Below, piece after piece: positions 51,263 through 62,412 of a stretch of DNA of 64,000 nucleotides. The notes beneath the pieces were generated by a model, which saw only the letters and a list, made by a program, of their open reading frames with translations, was not told where the DNA came from and made no database searches. Numbering within the stretch: the first letter of the stretch is position 1; each line of letters opens with the position of its first letter. A program made the position numbers and the translations under genes. This stretch comes from Hyphomicrobiales bacterium (GTDB taxonomy: Bacteria > Pseudomonadota > Alphaproteobacteria > Rhizobiales > Rhizobiaceae). Where the stretch lies: assembly GCA_900469625.1 (NCBI GenBank), contig UBXV01000031.1:116130-180129 (forward strand), written 5' to 3'.

Positions 51263-52486
51263 ATGATGCTGACCAAGTCCAGCACTGAGATCGTGCGTCA
51301 GCAAAACAGCGCTCTCGTGCTTGCCGCGCTCAGGCGCGCCCGCAATCTTTCCCATACCGAAATTTCCGCCGCCACCGGGTTGGCGTCGGCGACCGTATCG
51401 GCGATCACGGCCGAGCTTGAGCGGGTGGGGGTTATCGCCAAGGCCGAGCAGCAGGTGCAGGGCGGGCGAGGGCGCCCGCGTGTGCTGTTCACGCCGCGGC
51501 GCGACTGCGGTTATGTCATCGTCGTGCGCATCTCGTCCGATGTGGTGCAATATTCGCTGACCGATTACGGCGGCACGCTGCTCGACCGGTTCGAGGAGAG
51601 CCGCAATCACGACCAGCGCGGCACCACCGCTTTCGCGCAGGTCTTCGTCGAGGCGCTGGAGCGCCTGCTGCAGCGCTCGCGCCTGACGCGAGACCGGGTG
51701 CTGGCCGTCTCGATCAGCAGCAAGGGGCTCGTCGATACGGAGAACGACACGGCGCGGCTGCTCTGGTCGCCGGTGTTCGGCAGCGAGCCGCTCGATTTCG
51801 CAGCCCTCCTTGCGCCGGAGTGGCGCGCAAGGGTGACGCTCAACAACGAGACGCTGCTGGTTGCGCAGGCGCTGGCGGCAGAGGCGGAGCGCACGCAGGC
51901 CGGCGGCTTCCGCTCGCTTGCGGCCATTTCGCTCGGACACAGCATCGGTCTCGGTGTCGCGCGCAAGGGCCGGTTCGGCGAGATCGACGTGGCGGCCCCG
52001 AATTTCGGCCACATGCTGCACGCGCCCTCGGCGGGTCTCTGCCGCTGCGGCGCCTATGGCTGCATCGAGGCGGCTGCCGGCTTTTACGGCATCCTGAGGG
52101 CCGCCTTCGAAGTGCCGCCGGACACCATCCCGGCGAAGTTCGTGCCGATCGCCGAAATGGACAAGATCGCGGCAAGCGCCCGTCAGGGCCACCGCATGTC
52201 CGGCTACGCCTTTCGTCAGGCAGGCATCGCGCTCGGCAACGGCATTTCGCGCATGCTCAGTCTCTACGAGCGCATGCCGATCTACGTCACCGGCCCGGGC
52301 ACGCGCTATTTCGACCTGCTGCAAGGCGGCCTCCAGGAGGGGGTGTCGCAATCCCTGCAACTGAGGCTGCAGGGTGCACCCGACATTACCGTCGTGCTCG
52401 ACGAGCAGCGGCTCGTTTTCGACGGGCACCTCGAGCGCGCGCTTGGCGTGATCGACAGCGAGATCGCCACGGCCGGCGCCTCGTAA
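51263..52486 (+). CDS. xylR: ROK-family transcriptional regulator (XylR/NagC type)
   Basis: 407 aa. N-terminal helix-turn-helix RARNLSHTEISAATGLASAT followed by VSAITAELERVGVIAKAEQQ (about residues 20-60) and a sugar-kinase-like ROK domain. The zinc-binding part is visible as GLCRCGAYGCIEAAAGFYGI. The catalytic Asp region of true kinases is not obvious, as expected for a repressor. It faces xylFHG, and twin identical palindromes lie in the gap. ATG 51263 and 51266 are adjacent; AAGGAC precedes them. Confidence 0.88.
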   Translation: MMLTKSSTEIVRQQNSALVLAALRRARNLSHTEISAATGLASATVSAITAELERVGVIAKAEQQVQGGRGRPRVLFTPRRDCGYVIVVRISSDVVQYSLTDYGGTLLDRFEESRNHDQRGTTAFAQVFVEALERLLQRSRLTRDRVLAVSISSKGLVDTENDTARLLWSPVFGSEPLDFAALLAPEWRARVTLNNETLLVAQALAAEAERTQAGGFRSLAAISLGHSIGLGVARKGRFGEIDVAAPNFGHMLHAPSAGLCRCGAYGCIEAAAGFYGILRAAFEVPPDTIPAKFVPIAEMDKIAASARQGHRMSGYAFRQAGIALGNGISRMLSLYERMPIYVTGPGTRYFDLLQGGLQEGVSQSLQLRLQGAPDITVVLDEQRLVFDGHLERALGVIDSEIATAGAS

Positions 52487-52589
52487 GCCGCGCGCGTGCC
52501 GCGTGTGTCAAAGGCGAACAATCGCCACAATGCAATTTACAGTTATTTAGCAACTCCTTGTCAAAGTGACGTTGACGCGGGAGACGATC

Positions 52590-54956
52590 ATGTTTTCAGT
52601 GATTGCATGCATACGCGACGACCACGATTGGCGCCTGGTGCTGGTTGCGGCCGTGGTTTGCCTGGCCGGTTGTGTCGCAACCATGCTGATGCTGCTGCGC
52701 GCCCAGCGCAGCGAAGGCAGCCAGCGCGGCCTGTGGATCGCGGCCTGCGGTTTTGCCTGCGGCATCGGCGTCTGGTCGACGCATTTCATTGCGATGCTCG
52801 CCTATGACGGCGGGATGACCATTTCCTATGGCGCATCGGGCACCGCGCTGTCGATCGTGCTTGCGATCGCCGCCGCCTGGGTTGCGTTCACGGTCGGGCT
52901 CGGCGCACGGTCTCCGCACGCGCTCGCCGCAAGCGGCGTCATCCTGGGCGCCGGCATCGCCGCCATGCACTTTACCGGCATGCAGGCGCTCGAGATGCCC
53001 GGTCATATCGTCTACGATGCCAGGTTCACGGTCGTCGCCATCGTTGCGGGCACCATGCTCGCCGTCGCGGCGCTCCACGCGTTCCAGGTGCTGCGCAATG
53101 CCCGCCGGCTTGTCGTCTCGACGCTGCTTCTGGTCGTTGCCATCTGCGTCCTGCATTTCACCTCGATGAGCGGCATCACGCTGGTGCCGGCGCCGGACAT
53201 TCCGGCCACGGACGTCATCCATCCGGCCTGGCTTGCCGGCGGGGTCATCGTGGCCTCGACAGTGCTGATCATCCTGGCGTTCGGCGCCCTGTTCGTCGAT
53301 CGTCATCTGACTGACCTGCGCGGGCTTGCCAACGCGTCGCTGGAGGGCATGGCCATCGTTCACGAGGGCCGCATCATCGATGCCAACGAGCGTTTCGCGC
53401 GGCTGGCCGGGTGGAAGGTCTCCGAGCTGGTCGGCCGCGATCCGGCGGAGATCCTCGAATTCGGCGAGCAGAGCCCGGAAAACCGTCAGCGTGGCGATGC
53501 TCCCAAGGAGATCGAGCTTTCCAACCGGACGGGGCAAAGCGTTCCCGTGGAGTTCATGGGCCGCACCATCGAATATCGCGGCCGCGAATGCGAGGTGATC
53601 TTCGTGCGCGATCTCAGCGCGCGCAAGGAGGCCGAACGCACGATCGAACATCTGGCACACCACGACGCGCTGACCGACCTTCCCAATCGCGGTTTCTTCG
53701 ACCGTCGACTGAGCCAGGTGATGGCTGCCGCGGCGGCGAAGAATGAGCAGATCGCCATCCTTTGCCTCGACCTGGACCGCTTCAAGGCGGTCAACGACAT
53801 CTTCGGCCATGGCGAGGGCGATCGCATCCTGAAAAAGGTTGCCGACATCCTGCGCAAGGCGGCCGGCGAGGGTGATACCGTCTCCCGGTTGGGGGGCGAC
53901 GAATTTGCCATTCTCCAGGTGGGCGGCGCCCAGCCGGAGGCGGCACGCCATCTGTCGGACCGCATCCTGACGTATTTCGCCGCCGAGATGGATACGAACC
54001 GCGATCCGACCGCCGTCGGCGTCAGCATCGGCGCTGCGATCTACCCTGCCGACGGCGACACGGCAGATCGGCTGCGCAACAATGCCGACACGGCTCTCTA
54101 CAGGGCGAAACAGTCGGGCAAGGGGATCGCCTGCTTCTTCAACACGGAGATGGACGAGGCCGTCCGCACGCGCCGGCAGATCGAAAACGACCTGCGCCAT
54201 GCTGTGGTGCGCCGTCAGTTCTTCCTCGAGTACCAGCCGCTGGTCGATCTGCGCGGCGACCGGATCCTCGGTTACGAGGCGCTGCTTCGGTGGATGCACC
54301 CGGATCGAGGCCTGATCAGCCCCGATGTCTTCATCCCGATCGCCGAGCAAAGTGGCTCGATCATCCAGATCGGCGAATGGGTGCTGGAAGAGGCCTGCCG
54401 CGAGGCGACGAAATGGAACGAGCCGCTGCCGGTCTCGGTCAATATCTCGCCGGTGCAGTTCCTGCTTCCCAACCTGTTCGACCAGATCTTCAGCACCCTC
54501 AGGCGCACGGGTCTCGAGCCGCGCAGGCTGGAGCTCGAAATCACCGAGGCGGCGCTGCTGCACAATCGCGAGGACGTGCTCGCGACGCTCGGACGATTGC
54601 GGATCCACGGCGTGCGGATCGTCATGGACGATTTCGGCACCGGGCATTCCTCGCTCAGCAACCTGCAGACTTTCCCGTTCGACAAGCTCAAGATCGACTG
54701 CAGCTTCACCTCCGTCATCGACAAGGACCCCTCCGCACACGCGATCGTCAGGGCGATCATCGCGCTCGGCAACAGCCTCAACCTGCCCGTGGTCACGGAA
54801 GGCGTGGAAACGGAGCGCCAACGGCAGATCCTGGTCGACGAGGGCTGCCTGCAGGTTCAGGGGTTCCTGACCGGCCGGCCCGGCGTGGCGCCGAGCACGG
54901 GACAGGAGGAACAGACGGGCGAGTGGGCAAGAACGCCACTGCGCGCCGACGGCTGA
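52590..54956 (+). CDS. MHYT-PAS-GGDEF-EAL signalling protein
   Basis: 788 aa from ATG 52590 (CGGGAGA before it; a GTG at 52566 is in frame). Seven hydrophobic segments carry three MHYT-like motifs (THFIAMLAY, MHFTGMQAL, LHFTSMSGI), a predicted copper or gas/redox sensor. A PAS domain follows (about 245-340), then GGDEF with intact RLGGDEFAIL and EAL with intact GYEALLRWMHP. Both domains could be active, making or breaking cyclic di-GMP. Located in the inner membrane. It is alone, between xylR and idhA. Confidence 0.93.
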   Translation: MFSVIACIRDDHDWRLVLVAAVVCLAGCVATMLMLLRAQRSEGSQRGLWIAACGFACGIGVWSTHFIAMLAYDGGMTISYGASGTALSIVLAIAAAWVAFTVGLGARSPHALAASGVILGAGIAAMHFTGMQALEMPGHIVYDARFTVVAIVAGTMLAVAALHAFQVLRNARRLVVSTLLLVVAICVLHFTSMSGITLVPAPDIPATDVIHPAWLAGGVIVASTVLIILAFGALFVDRHLTDLRGLANASLEGMAIVHEGRIIDANERFARLAGWKVSELVGRDPAEILEFGEQSPENRQRGDAPKEIELSNRTGQSVPVEFMGRTIEYRGRECEVIFVRDLSARKEAERTIEHLAHHDALTDLPNRGFFDRRLSQVMAAAAAKNEQIAILCLDLDRFKAVNDIFGHGEGDRILKKVADILRKAAGEGDTVSRLGGDEFAILQVGGAQPEAARHLSDRILTYFAAEMDTNRDPTAVGVSIGAAIYPADGDTADRLRNNADTALYRAKQSGKGIACFFNTEMDEAVRTRRQIENDLRHAVVRRQFFLEYQPLVDLRGDRILGYEALLRWMHPDRGLISPDVFIPIAEQSGSIIQIGEWVLEEACREATKWNEPLPVSVNISPVQFLLPNLFDQIFSTLRRTGLEPRRLELEITEAALLHNREDVLATLGRLRIHGVRIVMDDFGTGHSSLSNLQTFPFDKLKIDCSFTSVIDKDPSAHAIVRAIIALGNSLNLPVVTEGVETERQRQILVDEGCLQVQGFLTGRPGVAPSTGQEEQTGEWARTPLRADG

Positions 54957-54970
54957 CGGTATCGACCCTC

Positions 54971-55005
54971 AAAATGCAAACGACCGGGCGCAGGGCACCC
55001 GGTCG
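54971..55005 (-). terminator. Probable terminator after idhA
   Basis: Arms CGACCGGG (54981-54988) and CCCGGTCG (54998-55005) with a 9-base loop; read on the minus strand it is followed by TTTGCATTTT. It sits 29 bases after the idhA stop and just past the end of the convergent cyclic-di-GMP gene, so it may serve both. Confidence 0.6.
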
Positions 55006-55033
55006 CTGGTTTCCCGATGTGTTCGGCTGAAGG

Positions 55034-56026
55034 TCAGCCGACGCTGATCTGGCGCTTTTCCACAACCGACTTCACGGCGGCGTCGGCGAGTGCCAGCGCG
55101 GCGAGGCCATCCTTGCCCGACGGGGTGATTTCCGTGCCCTTTTCGATCGCGGAGATGAAGCTCTCGATCTCGTTGGCATAGGCTTCGGTGTAACGGGTCA
55201 TGAAGAAATCGTGCAGCGGCGGGCGGGTGTAACCGTCGCCATTGGCGATCTCGATCGAGACCGGGCGCTGGTTTTCGGCCGAGACGACACCCTTGGAGCC
55301 GTGCACCTCGATGCGCTGGTCGTAGCCGTAGGTGGCGCGGCGCGAGTTGGAGATGATCGCCTGCCTGCCCGATGCGGTCTGCAGGATGACCGAGACGCTG
55401 TCGTAGTCGCCGGCTTCGCCGATCGCCTTGTCGACGAGCACGGCTGCGGTCGCGGTGACCGAGACCGGCTCTTCGCCGAGCAGGAAGCGCGCCATGTCGA
55501 AGTCATGGATGGTCATGTCGCGGAAGATGCCGCCCGAACGTTTGATGTAGTCGACCGGCGGCGCGCCGGGGTCGCGGGAGGTGATCGTCACCATCTCGAC
55601 ATCGCCGATCTTGCCGGCGTCGATCGCCTTCTTGACGGCCATGAAATGCGGATCGAAGCGGCGGTTAAAGCCGACCATCAGCTTGCCCTTGGTCTCGGCC
55701 ACCACCTTCATGCAGGCCCGGACGCGGTCGACATCGAGATCGATCGGCTTTTCGCAGAAGATCGCCTTGCCGGCACGGGCGAAACGCTCGATCAGGTCGG
55801 CATGGGTATCGGTCGGGGTGCAGATGACGACGGCGTCGATGTCGGCCGATTTCTCGATTGCCTCGATGGTGCGAACTTCGCAGCCATAGGCCTTGGCGAT
55901 GGCGTCGGCGGCCGCCGGGAAGGCGTCGGCCACGGCGACGAGCACGGCATCGGGGTTGCCGCTGACGGCCTTTGCGTGAACCTTGCCGATGCGTCCGGCG
56001 CCCAGAAGACCAAATCTCACTGTCAT
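55034..56026 (-). CDS. idhA: Myo-inositol 2-dehydrogenase
   Basis: 330 aa from ATG 56026. Gfo/Idh/MocA fold: VRFGLLGAGRIGKVHAKAVS, VICTPTDTHADLIERFARAG, the catalytic Lys in IFCEKPIDLD, VGFNRRFDPHFMAVKKAI, RDPGAPPVDYIKRSGGIFRD and MTIHDFDMARFLLGEEP (catalytic Asp/His pair). It oxidises myo-inositol to scyllo-inosose with NAD, first step of inositol use, which in sinorhizobia sits apart from iolCDEB. The 349-base gap upstream has small inverted repeats that may be operators. Confidence 0.9.
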   Translation of the reverse strand: MTVRFGLLGAGRIGKVHAKAVSGNPDAVLVAVADAFPAAADAIAKAYGCEVRTIEAIEKSADIDAVVICTPTDTHADLIERFARAGKAIFCEKPIDLDVDRVRACMKVVAETKGKLMVGFNRRFDPHFMAVKKAIDAGKIGDVEMVTITSRDPGAPPVDYIKRSGGIFRDMTIHDFDMARFLLGEEPVSVTATAAVLVDKAIGEAGDYDSVSVILQTASGRQAIISNSRRATYGYDQRIEVHGSKGVVSAENQRPVSIEIANGDGYTRPPLHDFFMTRYTEAYANEIESFISAIEKGTEITPSGKDGLAALALADAAVKSVVEKRQISVG

Positions 56027-56375
56027 CTCAGTTTCTCTCGAATTCCGGTACGCGACCGGGAAGGGGCGTGATGATCGGCGCTCATCGCGCAAAGGCGCCG
56101 CGGACGGCAATTCCGCGAATCGGTTGATGGGTGTGTTGGCATGCTGCGCCGGCGGATGCCGCGCGCTTTCCTCTCCCTGCTCGACCTTTCCCCCACCGAT
56201 GCGCTCAGCACCATCGTTCGGAATGAAATGGTCGACGAAATCAATTTCAGAATTTTTATTCTATTTTCTGGCTGCCCGTCAAGAGCGTGAGATGGTCGCG
56301 GGCTTGCGGCGGCAGGCGAATTGCCCCTACAAGACATGCTCTTGAGATTACCAGCGCCAGCAGCCAGAGGACAGG
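56027..56375. promoter_or_regulatory. Upstream region of idhA with AT-rich palindromes
   Basis: Within the gap, GAAAT-CA-ATTTC (56237-56248) and GAAT-TTTT-ATTC (56250-56261) lie side by side in a short AT-rich block, in the region where the idhA promoter should be. Rhizobial IolR sites are short GGAA/TTCC-type palindromes, so a relation is possible but unproven. No gene is supported here. Confidence 0.4.
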
Positions 56376-56630
56376 ATGATCAAACTCATCGACCCGGACC
56401 ACGCCTTTTACCGACCGCTGTGGCGCCGGATCCTGATATTCCTGGTCTGCGCCGGCTGGGCGGCGCTGGAGTTCTATCACGACCAGCCCTTCTTCAGCAT
56501 CATTGCGCTTGCGATCGCCGCCTATGTCGGCTCCTCGCTCCTGCTGTTCTACAAGCCGACCGACAAGGCCGCGACCGTCGACGGATCGGCATCAAAGGAC
56601 GAGCCCCCGAAGGCCGACAACGACGCGTGA
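56376..56630 (+). CDS. Small two-segment membrane protein of unknown function
   Basis: 84 aa. After MIKLIDPDHAFYRPLWRRIL come two hydrophobic helices (about residues 18-33 and 39-58) and a charged soluble tail (KPTDKAATVDGSASKDEPPK). Similar short proteins are conserved in Rhizobiaceae by my recollection; no function is known. The codon bias and Shine-Dalgarno-like AGGACAGG before the ATG support a real gene. It converges with the J-domain-like gene. Confidence 0.65.
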   Translation: MIKLIDPDHAFYRPLWRRILIFLVCAGWAALEFYHDQPFFSIIALAIAAYVGSSLLLFYKPTDKAATVDGSASKDEPPKADNDA

Positions 56631-56637
56631 GCGGCGC

Positions 56638-57072
56638 TCAGGCGGCCTGCACGATGCGCGATGCCTCGTCGATCAGCATGTTGGCGAGCTTCATGCGCAC
56701 GGTGGCATTGGCGCGGTAGTCCTGCGGCAGCCGGTCGGGATGGTTCGTGGCGGCGAAGCTTCGCCGCTTGGCGGCAAGCGTCGCCAGCGTTTCCCGTTCA
56801 TCGAGGTCCAGCTCCTCGGCAACCTCCTCAAGGCTGATGCGATTGAGAAACGCCGGCATCGGCTCTACCGGCGGTGGCTCGATGAAGGATGCATCGAAAT
56901 AGGCGCGCTCGACGGTGCTGCGGGCAGCGGACGCACGCTCATTGGCAGGGGCGATGAACGGGCTTGCGAACGAAGGCACGTGCAGGGTCGTTGCGACGTC
57001 CGTCACAACGGTCTCTTCTTCCTCCGTCTTCAGCCGTTCGAGAACCGACTGAAACACCGACATTGCGAACAT
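56638..57072 (-). CDS. J-domain-like protein with HPD motif
   Basis: 144 aa from ATG 57072. The N-terminal two thirds is low complexity and acidic (KTEEEETVVTDVATT, EPPPVEPMPAF). The last 60 residues read EEVAEELDLDERETLATLAA, KRRSFAATNHPDRLPQDYRA and RMKLANMLIDEASRIV, which is the helix II-HPD-helix III core of a DnaJ J-domain, with the invariant His-Pro-Asp. It may recruit DnaK. No zinc-finger or substrate domain is present; the domain is at the C-terminus. Confidence 0.65.
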   Translation of the reverse strand: MFAMSVFQSVLERLKTEEEETVVTDVATTLHVPSFASPFIAPANERASAARSTVERAYFDASFIEPPPVEPMPAFLNRISLEEVAEELDLDERETLATLAAKRRSFAATNHPDRLPQDYRANATVRMKLANMLIDEASRIVQAA

Positions 57073-57148
57073 GCAGCCCCCTTTTTCCCGGCGCAAAATG
57101 CCGGATGGAGATTATGCCGGGCTGATCATGCCGGGCTGATCATCCACA

Positions 57149-58135
57149 TCATGCTCGCCCCTGCTTCAGGATGAGGTCGTAGAGCAGCTTGGCGCTTGGC
57201 GGCAAGGCGCGGCCCTCGGCGGTAATCAATCCGTAGGGCTTGATGCGGATCGGGATCTCGGTCTTGAGGATACGGATCTCGCCTGCCGGCGTGCCGTTGC
57301 CGGCAATGAGGTTGGCGACGTCGAGTGCCACCGGCGCGATCGCATTGGTGTTGCGCACGATGGACAACGTCAGGATGATCGAGGACGTGTTGATGACGGT
57401 CGCCGGCAGACGGACGCCGGCGGAGATGAAGCTGTCCTCGACGGCGCGGCGCAGCAGAGTACCCGGCGGCTGGAACACCCAGTCATAGGCAGGCAGATCC
57501 TCGGCATCGACCACAGGCTTTTCGAGCAGGGGGTGGCCGTCGCGCACGATCAGGCAGACCTCCTCATAGCCGATCTCGACCATGTTGAAGAGCCTCGGGC
57601 TGAGGTCGTCAGGGATGCGTCCGACGACGAAGTCGTGGCGGGCGGCGAGCAGTTCGCGCGTGAGCACGTTGCTGTTTTCGATCTGGATATTGATCTCGAT
57701 GCCGGGATAGGCGGTGATGACCTGGCGGATCGCCGGCACGGCGAGGTTGATCGCCGGACCGGTCACCGAGCCGATCGACACCGAGCCGCCGCTGCCGGTC
57801 TTCAGCTCGCTGATCTCGCGCGAGGCTTCACGCAGCTCCAGAAAGATCGTGCGCGCACGCCGCGCCAGCGCCTGGCCGTAGCGCGTCAGCTCGACCCCGC
57901 GCGCCACCCGCTCGCAGATCGGTGCCTTCAGGATCGTCTCGATCTCGGCCAGCATGCGTGAGGCGGCCGGCTGCGAGATGCCGAGCGTCTCGGCGGCTGC
58001 GCTGATGCGACGATGATCGTCGATCGCCAGGATCAGCCGGAGGTGATTGATCTTCAGCCCCGAACGAAACAGCCCGCTGTCGAACTCTTCGCCGGCAATC
58101 CCTGTCGCGCCGGGCTTTGCGTCCTTCAGCATCAT
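57149..58135 (-). CDS. gbpR: LysR-type regulator of the galactose/arabinose-binding protein gene
   Basis: About 328 aa. LysR helix-turn-helix: LKINHLRLILAIDDHRRISA, AAETLGISQPAASRMLAEIE and LFERT-like CERVARGVELTRYGQALARR. The effector domain has SVSIGSVTGPAINLAVPAIR and HDFVVGRIPDD. Its place divergent from chvE is that of GbpR in Agrobacterium and rhizobia, which activates chvE in the presence of galactose or arabinose. The start at 58135 (MMLKDAK) is preferred over a TTG two codons earlier. Confidence 0.88.
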   Translation of the reverse strand: MMLKDAKPGATGIAGEEFDSGLFRSGLKINHLRLILAIDDHRRISAAAETLGISQPAASRMLAEIETILKAPICERVARGVELTRYGQALARRARTIFLELREASREISELKTGSGGSVSIGSVTGPAINLAVPAIRQVITAYPGIEINIQIENSNVLTRELLAARHDFVVGRIPDDLSPRLFNMVEIGYEEVCLIVRDGHPLLEKPVVDAEDLPAYDWVFQPPGTLLRRAVEDSFISAGVRLPATVINTSSIILTLSIVRNTNAIAPVALDVANLIAGNGTPAGEIRILKTEIPIRIKPYGLITAEGRALPPSAKLLYDLILKQGRA

Positions 58136-58410
58136 TCCCAATCCCGTTTTCAGAATGTTTCAAAAATCACACTGTTTTTGAGTATTATATTAATAATGGT
58201 ATGTAAGCAAAGCGTTATTGTATTTGACAGTTATGGGTTTTGATTCCAGTTTTTGCTCATATGCCAGTGCATGTGGGAGCATGCGGGCGGGGAGGATTTC
58301 CTTCACCTGGATCTACCGCCGGAGACCAAGAGCTCCGGGCCGGTGGATCGCTGCGCATAGGACGGGGAGGCTGCGGGCCTGCCGGCTTCAACACATTTGG
58401 GAGAGACCTG
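58136..58410 (+). promoter_or_regulatory. AT-rich control region between gbpR and chvE
   Basis: About 275 bases. The left part (58150-58250) is unusually AT-rich, with TATTATATTAATAAT at 58183-58197 as an imperfect dyad and TTGACA at 58224-58229 as a candidate -35 towards chvE. The right part is GC-rich leader with no convincing gene. A GbpR (T-N11-A class) site is expected here, but its exact position cannot be set. Confidence 0.5.
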
Positions 58411-59478
58411 ATGAAACTAATTACCTCGCTTCTCGCAGCGGCTGTGATCTCCGTCGCTTCGTTTGCGGCGCCTGTCTTCGCGCAGGACAAGGGCACGGTC
58501 GGCATCTCGATGCCGACGAAGACATCGACCCGCTGGATCTCCGATGGCGAGACCATGGAGAAGCTGTTCAAGGAAGCCGGTTACACTCCGGACCTGCAGT
58601 TTGCCGACGATGACATCCCGAACCAGCTCGCCCAGATCGAAAACATGGTGACCAAGGGCGCCAAGGTTCTGGTCATCGGCGCCATCGACGGCACGACGCT
58701 GTCGGACATCCTGCAGAAGGCCCACGACGCCGGCGTCAAGGTCATTGCCTATGACCGCCTGATCCGCGATTCGGGCAATGTCGACTACTACGCCACCTTC
58801 GACAACTTCCAGGTCGGCGTGCAGCAGGCAACCTCGCTGGTTCAGGGCCTGAAGCTCGACGGCGCGACCGAGCCGAAGAACATCGAGCTGTTCGGCGGTT
58901 CGCCTGACGATAACAACGCCTTCTTCTTCTACGATGGCGCGATGTCGGTTCTGCAGCCGCTGATCGACAGCAACAAGATCGTCGTCAAGTCCGGCCAGAA
59001 GGGCATGGACCAGGTCGGTACGCTGCGCTGGGACGGTGCCGTTGCCCAGGCACGCATGGAGAACCTCTTGTCGTCGAACTACACCGACGCCAAGGTCGAT
59101 GGCGTTCTGTCGCCCTATGATGGCCTTTCGATCGGCATCATCTCGGCGCTGAAGGGCGTCGGCTACGGCTCGGGCGACATGGCTATGCCTGCCGTCACCG
59201 GCCAGGACGCCGAGCTGCCGTCGGTCAAGTCGATCCTTGCCGGCGAACAGTACTCGTCGATCTTCAAGGACACGCGCGAACTCGCCAAGGTCACCGTCGG
59301 CATGGTCAACGCGATCATGGAAGGCAAGGAGCCGGAAGTGAACGACACCAAGACCTACGACAACGGCGTCAAGGTCGTTCCGTCCTACCTCCTGAAGCCG
59401 GTTGCCGTCGACAAGTCCAACATCAAGGATGTGCTCGTCTCGTCCGGTTACTACACCGAAGACCAGATCAACAACTGA
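58411..59478 (+). CDS. chvE: ChvE-family periplasmic sugar-binding protein
   Basis: 355 aa, signal peptide [20 protein letters not shown] ending at PVFAQ. The mature protein reads [80 protein letters not shown] and [20 protein letters not shown], which is ChvE almost throughout. It binds galactose, glucose, arabinose and other aldoses for the GguAB transporter; in Agrobacterium it also signals to VirA. A ribosome site GGGAGAGACC precedes the start. A hairpin with T4 follows the gene. Confidence 0.94.
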   Translation: MKLITSLLAAAVISVASFAAPVFAQDKGTVGISMPTKTSTRWISDGETMEKLFKEAGYTPDLQFADDDIPNQLAQIENMVTKGAKVLVIGAIDGTTLSDILQKAHDAGVKVIAYDRLIRDSGNVDYYATFDNFQVGVQQATSLVQGLKLDGATEPKNIELFGGSPDDNNAFFFYDGAMSVLQPLIDSNKIVVKSGQKGMDQVGTLRWDGAVAQARMENLLSSNYTDAKVDGVLSPYDGLSIGIISALKGVGYGSGDMAMPAVTGQDAELPSVKSILAGEQYSSIFKDTRELAKVTVGMVNAIMEGKEPEVNDTKTYDNGVKVVPSYLLKPVAVDKSNIKDVLVSSGYYTEDQINN

Positions 59479-59493
59479 TCAGGCCAAGCATCG

Positions 59494-59521
59494 GGGTCCG
59501 CGATCCGTCGCGGGCCCTTTT
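59494..59521 (+). terminator. Hairpin with T4 between chvE and gguA (partial terminator)
   Basis: Arms GGGTCCGCGA (59494-59503) and TCGCGGGCCC (59508-59517, one G-T pair) with a 4-base loop and TTTT at 59518-59521, 16 bases after the chvE stop. It could end part of the transcripts so that chvE is made in excess over gguAB. Confidence 0.75.
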
Positions 59522-59575
59522 ATCCGGGTGAGGGAGCCTGTATTCTCTTGCCGCCTGCCGCTGGAATGACTGATC

Positions 59576-61110
<1,535 letters not shown>

Positions 61111-61111
<1 letters not shown>

Positions 61112-62412
61112 TGGTCGCCGATACGAGCACCCAGATAAACAAACCCTCGATCGGGGACTATCTCAAGAACAACATCCGCGAATACGGGCTTTTGATCGCG
61201 CTTGTGGTCATCATGCTGTTTTTCCAGATCCTGACCGGGGGCGTGTTGTTCAAACCCGTCAACCTGACGAACCTGGTTTTGCAGAACTCGTTCATCGTCA
61301 TCATGGCGCTGGGCATGCTGCTCATCATCGTTGCCGGGCATATCGACCTTTCGGTCGGCTCGATCGTCGCGTTCATCGGTGGTCTGTCGGCAATCATGCT
61401 TGTTAAGTGGGGAGTGCACTTCTCTATCGTCGTGCCGCTATGTCTGATCCTTGGCGGGTTGGTTGGCGCCGCGCAGGGCTATTGGGTTGCCTATCAGAAG
61501 ATCCCGGCATTTATTGTTACGCTTGCCGGTATGCTCGTGTTTCGCGGCCTGACCTATCTTGCACTGCAGAACCGGCCGATCGGACCATTCCCGAAAGACT
61601 TCCAACTGCTTTCAACTGGCTTTGTGCCGGATCTCCTGGGATTCTTGGGCCCAATTTCCTTCTCAACGCCCTGGATCCAGTTTCAGCAATCACTGATCGA
61701 TACCAGCACATGGTCGGTGTTATGGCCCGACCCGCAGCTTGTTATGGTCCAATGGACTATCAACAATGTGTTTGCGCTTGCTGTCGCCCTGATCGCGGTC
61801 GCGTTTTTCATCTACAAATCCATCGGTAATCGGCGGCAGAACGAGCTGCACGGGACGGAAAACGAACCTTTCGGTTTCTTTGTTGCCCAAATGTCGATCA
61901 TTAGTGCAGTCGCAATCTTTTTCGGGTTCCAGCTCTCAACGTACCGCGGCTTGCCGAACGTGTTGGTGGTCATGGCGGTGCTGATTGCGCTCTATACCTT
62001 TGTCACGACACGCTCGACGATCGGTCGCCGCATCTATGCGATGGGCGGCAACGTCAAGGCGGCGAAACTCTCCGGTATCAACACCGAGCGGCTGACGTTC
62101 TTCACATTCATCAACATGGGTGTGCTGGCAGCGCTTGCCGGCATGATCATCGCCGCCCGACTGAACTCGGCGACGCCGAAGGCCGGCGTCGGTTTCGAGC
62201 TCGATGTCATCGCCGCCTGCTTCATCGGCGGCGCATCGGCCTCCGGTGGTGTCGGCAAGATCACCGGCGCGGTCATCGGCGCCTTCATCATGGGCGTGAT
62301 GAACAACGGCATGTCGATCATGGGCCTCGGCATCGACTACCAGCAGCTCGTGAAAGGGCTGGTGCTGCTCGCGGCCGTATTCTTCGACGTCTACAACAAG
62401 AACAAGGGCTGA
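61111..62412 (+). CDS. gguB: Sugar ABC transporter permease
   Basis: 433 aa. LGMLLIIVAGHIDLSVGSIV, KIPAFIVTLAGMLVFRGLTY, the insertion loop (about residues 150-215), RRIYAMGGNVKAAKLSGINT and GKITGAVIGAFIMGVMNNGM define the XylH/GguB-type permease. It forms the importer with ChvE and GguA. The stretch from about 61390 to 62000 has weaker GC preference at third positions than the rest of the gene and its neighbours. Confidence 0.93.

Noticed and set aside
52596..54821. 741-codon minus-strand open frame opposite the MHYT-GGDEF-EAL gene
   Set aside because: The plus strand encodes complete known domains; the complementary frame has none.
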